From JASHUC01 sp035523875 (GTDB lineage: Bacteria > Pseudomonadota > Gammaproteobacteria > Steroidobacterales > Steroidobacteraceae), in the NCBI GenBank assembly GCA_035523875.1, contig DATKPY010000037.1, positions 1 to 64,000 of the forward strand: 64,000 nt of DNA. Reading direction: 5' to 3'. The number at the start of each line of letters is the position of its first letter. The first letter of the stretch is position 1. Below the pieces are notes generated by a model, which saw nothing but the letters and a program-made list of their open reading frames with translations, had not been told where the DNA came from and ran no database searches. A program made the translations under genes and the position numbers. Below are positions 1-9,507 of this stretch, piece after piece.

Positions 1-1
1 C

Positions 2-1774
2 AGCCGCTGCGTGACGGTGCATGGCACCGATGACGTGCGAGTGGAAAACAACGTGACCTACAACACCGTCGGTCACTGTTTCTTCCTGGAAGACGCCATC
101 GAAACGGGCAACCAGTTCATCCACAACCTGGGGATCCTGACCAAGTGTCACCCGGACGGCAAACCCTGTGTTCCGACAAACCTCGGCCCGTTCGGCGCGG
201 AGGGCGGCAAGAACTTCGATTTGGCCGGTCAGAGCGCCAAGGATGTCCTGATCCCTTCCGACAACACGGCCTCGACGTTCTGGATCACCAATCCGGACAA
301 TACTTACGTGGACAACGTGGCCGCGGGGTCCGAGGCGACGGGTTTCTGGTTCGCCTTGCCGGAGCATCCGACGGGCGCGTTCGCAGGCACGACTGTCAGC
401 AAGGCAACCTGGCCACGTCGAACTCGGCTGCGGGAGTTCAAGGGCAACACCGCCCATTCGAACTTTGACGGTTTCATGTTCGACCGCGGCCCTCAGGCCG
501 ATGGCCATTTCAGGACCGGCGGGCATATCGCCCTTGCCAATCCGGCTGACGCGAACAGCCCCATCGTGGAGACGGTCATCGAGGATTTCACCAGCTACAA
601 GAACCGCAATAGCGGAATGTGGACCCGCGGTGAGATGGACCTGTTCAAGAACCTGAAGCTGGCCGACAACGCCATCGGCTACACGCATGCGTCCGGCAAC
701 TTCGGTCGTTCCCCCTTTACGTCACGGGTGGTGGACTCGCTGTTCGTGGGCGAAACCGCGAACATCGGCAACCCCAGTACGCCGGCGGAAATCGCTTACG
801 GCCGCAGCCTGCCCGAGCCCGAACTCCCGGATTTCCCGATCCGCGGCTACGAGTTCTACGATTACCGTCATGAACTGGACAATGACACCTTCGTGAATTT
901 TGAGGACAACGCCACCCGCAAGACGGGGGCGATCTCTTACCTGCTATATACCAGCTTCGGAATGAGCTCCAACAACACCGTACAGCGCGCAAAATTCATC
1001 AATGCCAAGCCGGTGTATTTCCCACCGATGGAGCACAAGTGGAGCAACGATGATTACGGCAATGGGAGCTATAAGACCGCGGTGTTCCACGACGTGGACG
1101 GCTCGGTCAGCGGTGTCCGGGACTCCTACATTCTCATCAATGACAAACAAGACGGACTCGCCATCGACAAAGCCTGTGAGATCAAGCCGACCTGGAATGC
1201 CGCCGTGTGCAAGGGCGATTACGGACGCTTGGCTCTTGGCGGCCCCGGCGGCGGCGGTCTCCGCGGCTTCCGCGGTTTCGGCGGCTTCGGCGGCGCCCCT
1301 GGCGCAGGTCCTGCCAGAGGCGTACCCGCCGGTCCGGGCGCAGCCACCGGTCCTGGCCCAGGCGCCGGTCCTGGGCTAGCGGCAGGTCGTGGCGGGCCCG
1401 GCGCACCGGCTGGTCGGCCCGGCGGACCTCCTCAGCCGCCAGTCATTCTCAGCCGCGATGGCAAGGAGGTCACCCTGACCGGTGAAACCAACATACGCGC
1501 CGGCACCGAGATCAAGGTGACGACCGAAAGGCGGTCCGTGGCACTGCGCCTCAGCGAATTGGATAGCGGCTCGTGGGTGATCTTCGATCTGCCGGGATTC
1601 GCCACTGCAGCCCCGGGCACGCCGCAGGATAGCCTGGATGCGCTGCGCAAGGCCCGCGCCACCTCGTACTACAAGGGCAAGGACTCGCTCTGGGTCAAGG
1701 TTGTCTCCAACGGTGAGGGCGCCCGCATTAGCGGCCCTGGCGCCGGAGGAACCAGCGTCCAGGTCAACCGGTAA
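2..1774 (+). CDS. CEMIP/KIAA1199-like beta-helix protein, C-terminal part (5' end outside window)
   Basis: Open reading continues from the left edge without a start, so the N-terminus is missing; about 590 residues remain. The first ~400 residues read as a parallel beta-helix closely resembling animal CEMIP/TMEM2 proteins, which depolymerise hyaluronan: HGTD..V..N..YN..GHCFF.ED near the start, then STFWI.NP, AAGSEATGFWF, AHSN, YKNRNSGMWTRG, ADNAIGYTHASG, SLFVGE and FHDVDGSVSG in the same order as recalled from CEMIP. Residues ~405-475 are an extreme Gly/Pro/Ala/Arg low-complexity linker. The last ~110 residues (LSELDSGSWVIFDLPGF, then SYYKGKDSLWVKV) resemble the domain that follows the helix in CEMIP. 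Known: the animal proteins act on hyaluronan outside the cell. Inferred: an exported polysaccharide-binding or -cleaving protein. The substrate here is unknown and the G8/GG region cannot be checked because it lies upstream. Confidence 0.8.
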   Translation, partial: SRCVTVHGTDDVRVENNVTYNTVGHCFFLEDAIETGNQFIHNLGILTKCHPDGKPCVPTNLGPFGAEGGKNFDLAGQSAKDVLIPSDNTASTFWITNPDNTYVDNVAAGSEATGFWFALPEHPTGAFAGTTVSKATWPRRTRLREFKGNTAHSNFDGFMFDRGPQADGHFRTGGHIALANPADANSPIVETVIEDFTSYKNRNSGMWTRGEMDLFKNLKLADNAIGYTHASGNFGRSPFTSRVVDSLFVGETANIGNPSTPAEIAYGRSLPEPELPDFPIRGYEFYDYRHELDNDTFVNFEDNATRKTGAISYLLYTSFGMSSNNTVQRAKFINAKPVYFPPMEHKWSNDDYGNGSYKTAVFHDVDGSVSGVRDSYILINDKQDGLAIDKACEIKPTWNAAVCKGDYGRLALGGPGGGGLRGFRGFGGFGGAPGAGPARGVPAGPGAATGPGPGAGPGLAAGRGGPGAPAGRPGGPPQPPVILSRDGKEVTLTGETNIRAGTEIKVTTERRSVALRLSELDSGSWVIFDLPGFATAAPGTPQDSLDALRKARATSYYKGKDSLWVKVVSNGEGARISGPGAGGTSVQVNR

Positions 1775-1798
1775 GCCGGATCCTGTCGTATGAGCAAC

Positions 1799-1824
1799 AG
1801 CCCCCGGCACGGGCCGGGGGCTTC
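1799..1824 (+). terminator. Rho-independent-type hairpin after the CEMIP-like gene
   Basis: A perfect 10-bp stem, AGCCCCCGGC and GCCGGGGGCT, with an ACGG loop lies 25 bases after the stop codon at 1774. Only a short TT follows the stem, so the T tract is weak, but placement and stem strength fit a terminator. Confidence 0.65.
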
Positions 1825-2582
1825 CCCAACGCCGAGAACCGGCGCCTCGACACGCGCGCACGATAGTCGTTTGGCCAATCGGCATGTTTTGCTGTTAGCC
1901 ATCGTCCATCAGAAATGCGGGGCTTGCAGTCCCGAAGGGGAGAGGACCAACGCCAGGCCGTCCACCAATCGCGCTCGTTGAGCTTACGTGCGCCGGCCCA
2001 GAACGAGTTGGGTCGACCGTTCACACCGGGTTGCTGTAGCGCCCACTCGCTGTACATACGATGTGCCTGAGCTCGTTCTAGCGCTTGTCGGGTCTTTGCA
2101 GGCTCTGCCCGGCGCAGCGCGCGCCGCCGTTCATGACGCGTAGAGATGGAGCGTAAAGCTGTCGACATCATGGCCAAAAGCAGCAACCAGGAACAGGGAG
2201 CCGTTTGCGACGTGCGCCTCCTGAGGGGCTGTCGCCAGCCCGGGCCGTAAGGTCGGTGGATCTGCACCCGCTCCAGTCTGAACGTCGTGGTGCCAGGAGA
2301 GCAATCGAACTGGCTCCCGAATCCCGCTCGAGTACGGTTCCTGTTGATTCTCCGCGCGTATATCCCCGGCGCTGATATTCTCGACCCAAGTTGGGTACCA
2401 CCGCCGGTGAGCGGGGCCCCCTCGGAGCGGTCGCACTCTCAGGGTCTCCCAGCTCGCCCGTGCCGCTACGCACGATTGATTCACTCTCTATTATGGGCGC
2501 GGCCGTAGCAGTGTTTTCTTGACGTGAGTGGTTCGGCCTGCCGCGAAGGGCGCCGATCTGGATAACCACGAGGAACCTCCTC
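1825..2582. other. Non-coding or decayed stretch before the beta-lactamase
   Basis: About 750 bases with no reading frame I can recognise. A minus-strand open frame of ~167 codons crosses it but matches no family known to me and runs back through the terminator at 1799-1824. A TATTAT at 2489-2494 could be a -10 element for the downstream gene, but no good -35 precedes it at 16-18 bases. Together with the integrase tail at 3520-3660, this stretch may be eroded mobile DNA around the beta-lactamase. Confidence 0.35.
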
Positions 2583-3443
2583 ATGATGCTGAATCGACGC
2601 GCGCTCTTTTCCGCCGTACCGGCTCTGATCGCGCGGCCGGCGCTCGCCCTCGAGGCGCCGCACGCATTAGAGGCCTATGAGCGCGATACGGGCGGGCGAG
2701 TCGGGCTCTACGCCGAAAATCCGGCTACGGGCATGAAGATTGCTTGGCGCGCGAACGAACGCTTCGTCATGTGCAGCACGTTCAAAGCTTCGCTTGCCGC
2801 GATGATCCTGGCGCGCGTCGATCATGGCCAGGATCAGCTGCAACAAATGGTTTCCTACGGGCCTGAGGACGTGCCCGACTGGTATGCACCTGTGGCCAAG
2901 AAGAACCTCGCCAAGGGAGTCATGTCCGTGGCCGACATGTGCGAAGCGGCCGTTGAGTACAGCGACAACACCTGCGCAAATCTGTTGCTTGCGAGGGTCG
3001 GCGGTCCCGCCGCCCTGACGGCCTTCTGGCGCTCAATCGGCGATGCGGTGACGCGTCTGGATCACAACGAGCCGATTCTGAACCGCTCGCCCCCGGGCGA
3101 TCCGCATGACACGACCACGCCCGCCGCCATGGCTGGCAACCTGCGCCGCATTTTGCTAGGAAAAGTACTGTCGGCGGGTTCGCGCGAGCGCCTCACCGGT
3201 TGGATGGTGGACTGCAAGACGGGAGCCGACCGCCTGCGTGACGGTATTCCCAAAGCTTGGAGGATCGCCGACAAGACGGGCAACAACGGTAAAGACGCCT
3301 CCGGCGACATCGCCGTGGCGTGGCCCAAGCCGGATGTGCCCATACTGGTCTGTGCCTACACGCAGGGCGGTTTACCCACCGCAGCCAGGACTGCGAGCGT
3401 TTTCGCTGACATCGGTCGCATGGTCGGCCAGAAACTCGGCTGA
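2583..3443 (+). CDS. bla: Class A serine beta-lactamase
   Basis: 286 residues, normal length for class A. It hydrolyses the beta-lactam ring in the periplasm by acylation of an active-site serine. Visible motifs: S65-T-F-K68 (Ambler Ser70/Lys73), S127-D-N129 (Ser130 loop), E163-P-I-L-N167 (omega-loop Glu166 and Asn170) and K231-T-G233 (Lys234-Thr-Gly). A cysteine directly precedes the active serine, as in several carbapenemases, but no cysteine follows KTG at the Ambler-238 position, so their disulfide is not expected. The N-terminus has NRRALFS followed by a hydrophobic stretch and RPALA, a Tat-like signal peptide. ATG codons at 2583 and 2586 are both possible; GAGGAA stands just upstream. 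No ampR-type regulator is adjacent. The gene sits beside an integrase remnant, suggesting acquisition. Subclass and spectrum cannot be told from sequence reading alone. Confidence 0.93.
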   Translation: MMLNRRALFSAVPALIARPALALEAPHALEAYERDTGGRVGLYAENPATGMKIAWRANERFVMCSTFKASLAAMILARVDHGQDQLQQMVSYGPEDVPDWYAPVAKKNLAKGVMSVADMCEAAVEYSDNTCANLLLARVGGPAALTAFWRSIGDAVTRLDHNEPILNRSPPGDPHDTTTPAAMAGNLRRILLGKVLSAGSRERLTGWMVDCKTGADRLRDGIPKAWRIADKTGNNGKDASGDIAVAWPKPDVPILVCAYTQGGLPTAARTASVFADIGRMVGQKLG

Positions 3444-3519
3444 CTTCAGCTGGTCGCGTCCACGATTGTTCGCATTTGGCCCGTCAGCGACCGATGAGCC
3501 GCCGACCGGCTCCGCACAT

Positions 3520-3660
3520 TTATACTTCGGTCTGCTCGGCCATCGCCAACGCGTCGTCGACCTCGATTCCCAGGTACCGAACGGTGCTTCCGAGCTTGGT
3601 ATGTCCGAATAGCAGTTGCCCGGCCCGAAGGTTCTTGGTTCGGCGATAGTCGTGCGACGC
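3520..3660 (-). pseudogene. Tyrosine recombinase/integrase, C-terminal remnant
   Basis: The reverse strand encodes YRRTKNLRAGQLLFGHT followed by KLGSTVRYLGIEVDDALAM, then AEQTEV and a TAA stop at 3522-3520. This is the standard end of small stand-alone XerD-like integrases, covering the catalytic LLxGH and the tyrosine region (VRYLGIE). Upstream (higher coordinates) only an out-of-frame LRRT can be placed near 3655-3675, apparently the start of the RRTK..YRRTK segment after a small deletion. No frame carries the N-terminal arm-binding and core domains, so the gene is dead. It marks past mobile-element activity next to the beta-lactamase. Confidence 0.85.
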
Positions 3661-3817
3661 AAGGGAATCGCTGCGCGTTCTTGATAGGTCAAGAACCGAA
3701 CGGCTTCTGCCCGTGGCGAATGACCGAGTTGCAGCGCATCATGGGGGTGTGACTTACGCGCCGGAGCAGTTCGCCGGAAGCGGCTCGTCATCTACAATGA
3801 TTCCAGGGGGTGCGCAC

Positions 3818-4351
3818 ATGATACGGGTTGCAACTGCGGCAATCGTATTGTCATTGGCCGCGATCTCAGCCGCTAAAGCGCAAACAAACGCGGATGAAAA
3901 CGCGGTTCGGAACTTGCCAGAGGCGTTCATCGTCGCCTTCAACAAGCATGATGGCCACCAGTTGGCGCAGATCATGGCCGACGACGTTGATTTTGTGACC
4001 GTCGGTGCAATGTGGTTGCACGGTAGGCCAGACTTTGAGAAATATCACACGCGCTTGCTCAACGGGCGCTTCCACGGCATCAAGACCAAAGTGCTCGACG
4101 TTGCGGTGCGCTTTCTGCGGCCGGACATCGCCATCGTGCACTGGGCCTGGACGGCGAGTGGAGACAAGAACCCAGATGGTACGGCGCGCAAGCGGCGGTA
4201 CGGCATGATGACGATGGTCGCAGAGAAGAGAAACGGCGGCTGGGTGGTCGTAGCCTCGCAGAATGACGACGCGGTGCCCTGGAGTTCGCTCGAAGGTGAG
4301 ATGCCCAATCTCGCGATGCCGATTCCTGGACCAGCTGAAGAGCGGCGGTAA
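3818..4351 (+). CDS. Secreted SnoaL/SgcJ-like (DUF4440-type) protein
   Basis: 177 residues from the ATG at 3818, which has a GGGGG stretch about ten bases upstream; an in-frame ATG at 3797 is also possible. The N-terminus MIRVATAAIVLSLAAISAAKAQ is a Sec signal peptide. The body has the NTF2-like cone fold pattern of the SgcJ/EcaC family: ENAVRNLPEAFIVAFNKHD, then ADDVDFVTVGAMWLHGR, AIVHWAW and GGWVVVASQNDD. Members are small dimeric proteins with varied or unknown catalytic roles. Here an exported version precedes two VOC-fold genes on the same strand, so the three may be co-transcribed. No substrate can be proposed. Confidence 0.75.
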   Translation: MIRVATAAIVLSLAAISAAKAQTNADENAVRNLPEAFIVAFNKHDGHQLAQIMADDVDFVTVGAMWLHGRPDFEKYHTRLLNGRFHGIKTKVLDVAVRFLRPDIAIVHWAWTASGDKNPDGTARKRRYGMMTMVAEKRNGGWVVVASQNDDAVPWSSLEGEMPNLAMPIPGPAEERR

Positions 4352-4432
4352 CACTATCGGCTTTCTCGGGCACCTGGTTCGTGGCTGGAGCGACGTACCG
4401 AGTGAACGCCGGACGTGAGAGCACTCCCCGAC

Positions 4433-4765
4433 ATGAGGTACAACCACATCGGGATACCAACGACCTCCGTGTTCGATGGCGAGATCCCACTGCCGCATTT
4501 GAAGGTAACGGTGAGCGATCACCAGAACAACCCGTTCGGCATTCAGTGGCAGAGATACTGGGAGGACGCGCCGTATCCAGACCTGGTGAAAACCGTTCCA
4601 CACGTTGCTTTCGAGGTCGATGACCTCGCGGAGGCGATCCGGGACCAGAGGGTGATCATTGATCCCAACAGTCCGAGCGCTGGGGTGCTGGTCGCCTTCA
4701 TCGAAGTGAACGGGGCTCCAGTAGAGCTGATGCAAATCGATCGCTTGTTGAGGAAGGACTTATGA
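4433..4765 (+). CDS. Small VOC/glyoxalase-fold protein
   Basis: 110 residues from the ATG at 4433 (an in-frame GTG at 4415 is an alternative). The sequence opens RYNHIGIPT and later has VKTVPHVAFEVDDLAEAI and VLVAFIEVNGAPVELMQ, the beta-alpha-beta pattern of the vicinal oxygen chelate superfamily. His in NHIGI, His in PHVAF and the terminal Glu (PVELMQ) could be metal ligands. The middle is atypical, with an insert NNPFGIQWQRYWEDAPYPDLV. Its stop overlaps ATG 4762, but the better start of the next gene is 4822. The catalytic reaction is unknown. Confidence 0.7.
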   Translation: MRYNHIGIPTTSVFDGEIPLPHLKVTVSDHQNNPFGIQWQRYWEDAPYPDLVKTVPHVAFEVDDLAEAIRDQRVIIDPNSPSAGVLVAFIEVNGAPVELMQIDRLLRKDL

Positions 4766-4821
4766 TCGCTTTTGGCGCGCCGCGCGGGACGAGGGAAAGA
4801 TCCGCCATCGGGAGGACGGCG

Positions 4822-5274
4822 ATGGCAGTGAGGTCGATCCTGGCTCTTAGCCTGGGAGTTCTCTTGATGGCCAATTCAGGTGAAGCCGCCCCCGTGGTGC
4901 CCGCCGGACACATTACCGGAGTGGGTGGCGTGTTTTTCAAGGCGAAGGATCCGAAGGCACTTGCGGCGTGGTATCACGATGTACTGGGACTTCCGATGGA
5001 AGCCTGGGGCGGAGCGGCGCTGCGTTACGACGCGCCAAAGCACCCCTCGGCGCTCATCTGGAATGCGTTCCCTGCATCGACGAGCTACTTCGCGCCATCG
5101 ACCGGTGCGTTCATGATCAACTACGCGGTCGACGATATGGATGCTTTACTCGCGCGATTGCACGCGAAAGGCGTCGCAATTCTGAAGCGCGACGACAAGG
5201 ACCCAAACGGGCGCTTCGCGTGGATCCTCGATCCTGAAGGCGACAAGATTGAGCTTTGGGAGCCGAAACGATAG
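4822..5274 (+). CDS. Exported VOC/glyoxalase-family protein
   Basis: 150 residues. I chose ATG 4822 because GGGAGG stands six bases upstream and the protein then begins with a clean signal peptide, MAVRSILALSLGVLLMANSGEAA; the upstream in-frame ATG at 4762 overlaps the previous stop (ATGA) but would spoil the signal. The mature part has the VOC pattern GVGGVFFKAKDPKALAAWYHDVLGL, YAVDDMDALLARLHAKGV and FAWILDPEGDKIELWEP. The C-terminal Glu of KIELWE is the usual metal ligand. GxFFKAKDP resembles lactoylglutathione-lyase-like and bleomycin-resistance-like members, but periplasmic placement argues against the cytosolic glutathione pathway. Function unassigned. Confidence 0.78.
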   Translation: MAVRSILALSLGVLLMANSGEAAPVVPAGHITGVGGVFFKAKDPKALAAWYHDVLGLPMEAWGGAALRYDAPKHPSALIWNAFPASTSYFAPSTGAFMINYAVDDMDALLARLHAKGVAILKRDDKDPNGRFAWILDPEGDKIELWEPKR

Positions 5275-5298
5275 GCACTACGACTGGAGAGAAAGTAA

Positions 5299-5326
5299 GC
5301 GGGTGAAGGCCTCCGCCTTCACCCGC
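5299..5326. terminator. Strong bidirectional hairpin between convergent genes
   Basis: A perfect 12-bp stem, GCGGGTGAAGGC and GCCTTCACCCGC, with a CTCC loop lies between the VOC gene (ends 5274, plus) and the EF-Tu gene (ends 5330, minus). T-rich sequence follows on the minus-strand reading. It should stop both transcripts. Confidence 0.8.
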
Positions 5327-5329
5327 AGT

Positions 5330-6520
<1,191 letters not shown>

Positions 6521-7104
6521 GATCACCATCTCCTTCGTGAGTCCACTTTCACTCTGGCCGGTGGACGGGCGACCACCTGCCACGGAGATGCGGCAGGGTT
6601 TCCTAGGGCTGGCGACCTTGGGGGGCCGCCGCGCTGGCGTCCGCGCGCTCGGCGCCGTCGAGGCGACTCGCGGCCGCGCCGAACGGCGCAATGGCGACGA
6701 TTTCGTTAACGCGCATGTCTTCGATGCCGATCGGATTCACGGGGCGTACTCGAAAGCAATCGATCAAAAATCCCATTTCCCAAACGAAAAAGCCCCCTCC
6801 GGCTGGACCGAAGGGGGCTTTGGATGTTCTTGCGGCCTGAAGTGGCGCTCAAACGCTAGGCACGACCCTCCCGTCCCTCTTGGGGCAGGCATTCCAAGGC
6901 ATCAAGCCGTGCGGAATTGAAACGCATAGCGGGCGAGTTTGAACATGGCTCGAAACGAAGTCAAGGAGGCAGTGCGCCGGATGAAGCCCGGCCGGAGGAA
7001 TCAGCATGATGGGCCCGGCGAGTCGCGCCGGTCACGGCGTCGACCGAGGGAGACTGAAACCTCAAAGGCTTTCAGCGTCGCAGCAGAACGCTCCGTCCCG
7101 CGAG
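6521..7104. other. Intergenic stretch upstream of tuf
   Basis: No gene recognised. The tuf-proximal part (to about 6780) should hold its minus-strand promoter; an A/T-rich patch lies at 6760-6790, but I cannot name -10/-35 elements with confidence. The rest, 6825-7104, has small open frames on the plus strand rich in Arg/Pro/Ser that look like chance frames. Confidence 0.4.
6789..6821 (-). terminator. Rho-independent terminator, minus strand
   Basis: A perfect 10-bp stem, AAAGCCCCCT and AGGGGGCTTT, with a 13-base loop. On the minus strand the stem is followed by a T-rich run (GGGGGCTTTTTCGTTT), so it stops transcription coming from the TPR lipoprotein gene at 7105-8715 and insulates tuf. On the plus strand only TTTGG follows. 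Confidence 0.75.
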
Positions 7105-8715
7105 CTACCCCGGCAAAGCGACATCCAGCACTCGACCGACCCGAGCGAGCGCCTTCTGCACGTCCTTACGTTCGACTATCTCCCGCCATCGCTTCCGCTC
7201 GCGCTGCATCTCCGGCGGTCCCGGCGGATTGCGGTAGTGCTGAGCTTCCAATAGCGCCTCGCGGCGAGTCTGCGGATCCTTCAATCTGCGGATGAGCAAC
7301 TTTGCCGCCTCGTCAGTCCGATCGGCTTCCACCAGCGCATCCTCGTAAATCGCAAGCGCGTCTTCCTGATGCATCTGCATATACGTGAGACACCTCGCCT
7401 CGAGCGCCGCATCGCCTTCTTCGGCGGCCGCCTCAAGGCGGACATCATAAGCCAGCATTTGCCCATAAGGCGACAGCCGGGCTGGGCCCTCCGGCAGCTC
7501 CGCGAGAACCTTGAGCGTCTCCTCCCAGCGTCCGAGGTTTACTTCGAAGGCCGCAAGGTTGATCACGTTGCTCACGTTCCGCCGCCCATGTTCGAGGCGG
7601 TCCGCCGCCGCGCGTCGGTCCCATTCCGCATCCTTCCAGTCCTGCTGGGCCGCGAGTGCTGCGGCGTGGTTGTCCAGGATCCAGTTGAGCCCGGTCTCGT
7701 CATCGTTGAACACCCGCTTGAAATCCGCGGCGTCGCGGACCCTCGCGAGCACGCCGCCGGTAATCTTCAAGACATCCTCGTACCGGCCCACATCGAGAAG
7801 TGCATTGGTGAGCTTCACGATCGGATCGAGCCTCCTCGGGTAGCGATTCGCCGCGTCGATCCAGACGGCCACCTCTTGCGCGCCCGCACGATCGATATCG
7901 AATGCGTCGGGGTCCTTTTTCACAAGTGCATCGAACCGCTTATCGACGCGCATCCATAGGACGAAGCGCGGCGAATCCACCTGCCGCGCAATCGCGAGGG
8001 CCTGGTCGACCCGCCCTTTCTCGAAGAGCTCGGCTGCGAGTTCGCCCCAGAGCCCATACGGCGGGACGCCGTCCTCGTCCACCCAGTACGCGGAGTAGAG
8101 CGCCTGCAGGAGGTCGATTCGGGCCTCATTCTCCGCCGGGCTCTTTGGCCTGTACTGGGCCATCTCACGCACTGCCGGCGGGTAGAAGCGTCGCAGCTCG
8201 ATCGGCCAGCGGCGTGCCACTCGTGTCAGTGCCCGCATGGCGTCGAGGTGATCGCCGAGCTTGTACGCCGTTGCCACGCGCAGCGCCCAGTCTAGAACGT
8301 CCGCTCCGGGCATCTCGCTCGATCGGCGCGCGAATTCGTATCCAGTGGAATCGTCGTGATAGACGTAGGCCAATCTCGCTGCCGCGAGCAGTCGATCGTG
8401 TTGCTCGGTCGTGGGCAACGTGCGGAAGAGCGCGGAGTGGATGAGGCTCACCTGGTGGTGGTAGCCCTCCTTCGTCGAGCGCTGCGCCTCCGAAAGCTCG
8501 AGTTCCGCCCAACTGCGCTCGTAGCTCGCGACGGCTGTCGCGTCGGGTGCCTTGCCAAGCGTGGTGCAGGCGGACAACGCGAGGACGAGGGCGCACACTG
8601 CCGCGCTCGGCGAGCGTCCGCGGTTCCAGCGCCTCCCGAGAATCCCACCGAAAGCGATCATCCCGATCGCCGTATGCAACCGCGAGAGCCGGGCGATGAC
8701 GCGGACCCTCTTCAT
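7105..8715 (-). CDS. TPR/alpha-solenoid outer-membrane-type lipoprotein of unknown function
   Basis: About 536 residues if read from the ATG at 8715. A hydrophobic stretch ending LALSAC gives a lipobox with Cys at residue ~50; this n-region is long, so the ATG at 8661 (Cys ~32) may be the true start. Neither start has a strong ribosome site. The mature protein is alpha-helical with TPR-like spacing (VLDWALRVATAYKLGDHLDAMRALTRVA, GELAAELFEKGRVDQALAIAR, INLAAFEVNLGRWEETLKVLAEL, DALAIYEDALVEADRTDEAAKLL). I recognise no catalytic motif. It is probably a membrane-anchored periplasmic scaffold. The terminator at 6789-6821 lies downstream. Confidence 0.7.
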   Translation of the reverse strand: MKRVRVIARLSRLHTAIGMIAFGGILGRRWNRGRSPSAAVCALVLALSACTTLGKAPDATAVASYERSWAELELSEAQRSTKEGYHHQVSLIHSALFRTLPTTEQHDRLLAAARLAYVYHDDSTGYEFARRSSEMPGADVLDWALRVATAYKLGDHLDAMRALTRVARRWPIELRRFYPPAVREMAQYRPKSPAENEARIDLLQALYSAYWVDEDGVPPYGLWGELAAELFEKGRVDQALAIARQVDSPRFVLWMRVDKRFDALVKKDPDAFDIDRAGAQEVAVWIDAANRYPRRLDPIVKLTNALLDVGRYEDVLKITGGVLARVRDAADFKRVFNDDETGLNWILDNHAAALAAQQDWKDAEWDRRAAADRLEHGRRNVSNVINLAAFEVNLGRWEETLKVLAELPEGPARLSPYGQMLAYDVRLEAAAEEGDAALEARCLTYMQMHQEDALAIYEDALVEADRTDEAAKLLIRRLKDPQTRREALLEAQHYRNPPGPPEMQRERKRWREIVERKDVQKALARVGRVLDVALPG

Positions 8716-9507
8716 AGACGCTCTAAGCTCCAAGTTCGGTGGCCGCGCGAGACGGCTCGAGCGGCGGCGCGAGCCCTCAGCGCCTGCCGCACCCGCGCCG
8801 CGGGCACTCACGCGTGAGCATCCGCTCCAAGGGAAAATGAACGATAGCGATGCGAGCACGCTACCGACGCCCCGGCCCCCGGGGTAACGGTTGCCATCGC
8901 GGGCCCAGGGCATGCTCTGGTCCGCGCATCCGCGGAGCTGCGGCCACGATGATCGCGAACACGGCCAATTCCACCGCCCACCCTTGCGAGATTAGCGGCG
9001 ATTTCTCTCCCGAGCCAGACCGCTCGGCCGAAATCCAGTATCGAGGTGTATCGCCCACGCGCTGCCCTGCAACGCCACTCCTTTCATGTCGTCATATCGG
9101 TTTCGAGTCTCGGTGGGGCGGGAAGAAGCGTTGACGCGCCGATGTCGCCACACGGATGACCACGGCCATTTCCCGGAAGGCGCACGGGGTCGTCGAAATG
9201 GGCCGAAAGGAATCAGCCCCGTGGCGATGAATTGACCTTGACGGAGGCTGGCGCATCGGGGCACCGTATCAGGCCCCGGAACAGGCTCTCGGCGAGGATG
9301 ACTTGCCGGCATGCACGTTGGAGCTTGTCGAGGATGACGATCCCCAGAATGGTCAACATGAACCGATAGCACGGGCTGCGGGTTGGTGCGCATCCGCTAT
9401 GTCCGCAATGCAGTTCCGTGAATGCTACGGCCAAATCTCGGTGCGGACGCCATCGCCGAGCGCCCTGAGCGCCTCTCAGTGCCCGGTGACACCCAAGGAG
9501 AATTCAC
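8716..9507. other. Intergenic stretch before the M3 peptidase
   Basis: Nearly 800 bases with no supported gene. Short frames occur on both strands, including a minus-strand one with a hydrophobic patch near 8930-8990, but none has a ribosome site or family resemblance. The right end carries the ribosome binding site AAGGAG (9499-9504 region) of the peptidase gene. I see no hairpin with a T tract. Confidence 0.4.

Noticed and set aside
1764..2267. Minus-strand frame of 167 codons in the gap before the beta-lactamase
   Set aside because: I considered a transposase or integrase fragment, but no motif matched and it reads through the terminator stem at 1799-1824.
2481..2494. TTGATT...TATTAT as a beta-lactamase promoter
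   Set aside because: The spacing between these hexamers is only 7 bases and no suitable -35 lies 16-18 bases upstream of TATTAT.
6939..7295. Plus-strand frame of 118 codons upstream and opposite the TPR lipoprotein end
   Set aside because: Overlaps the conserved C-terminus of the TPR gene and is Ser/Arg/Pro-rich without structure.
8861..9058. Small minus-strand frame with a hydrophobic patch
   Set aside because: No ribosome site, Arg/Pro-rich tail and no family match; it is insufficient for a small membrane protein call.
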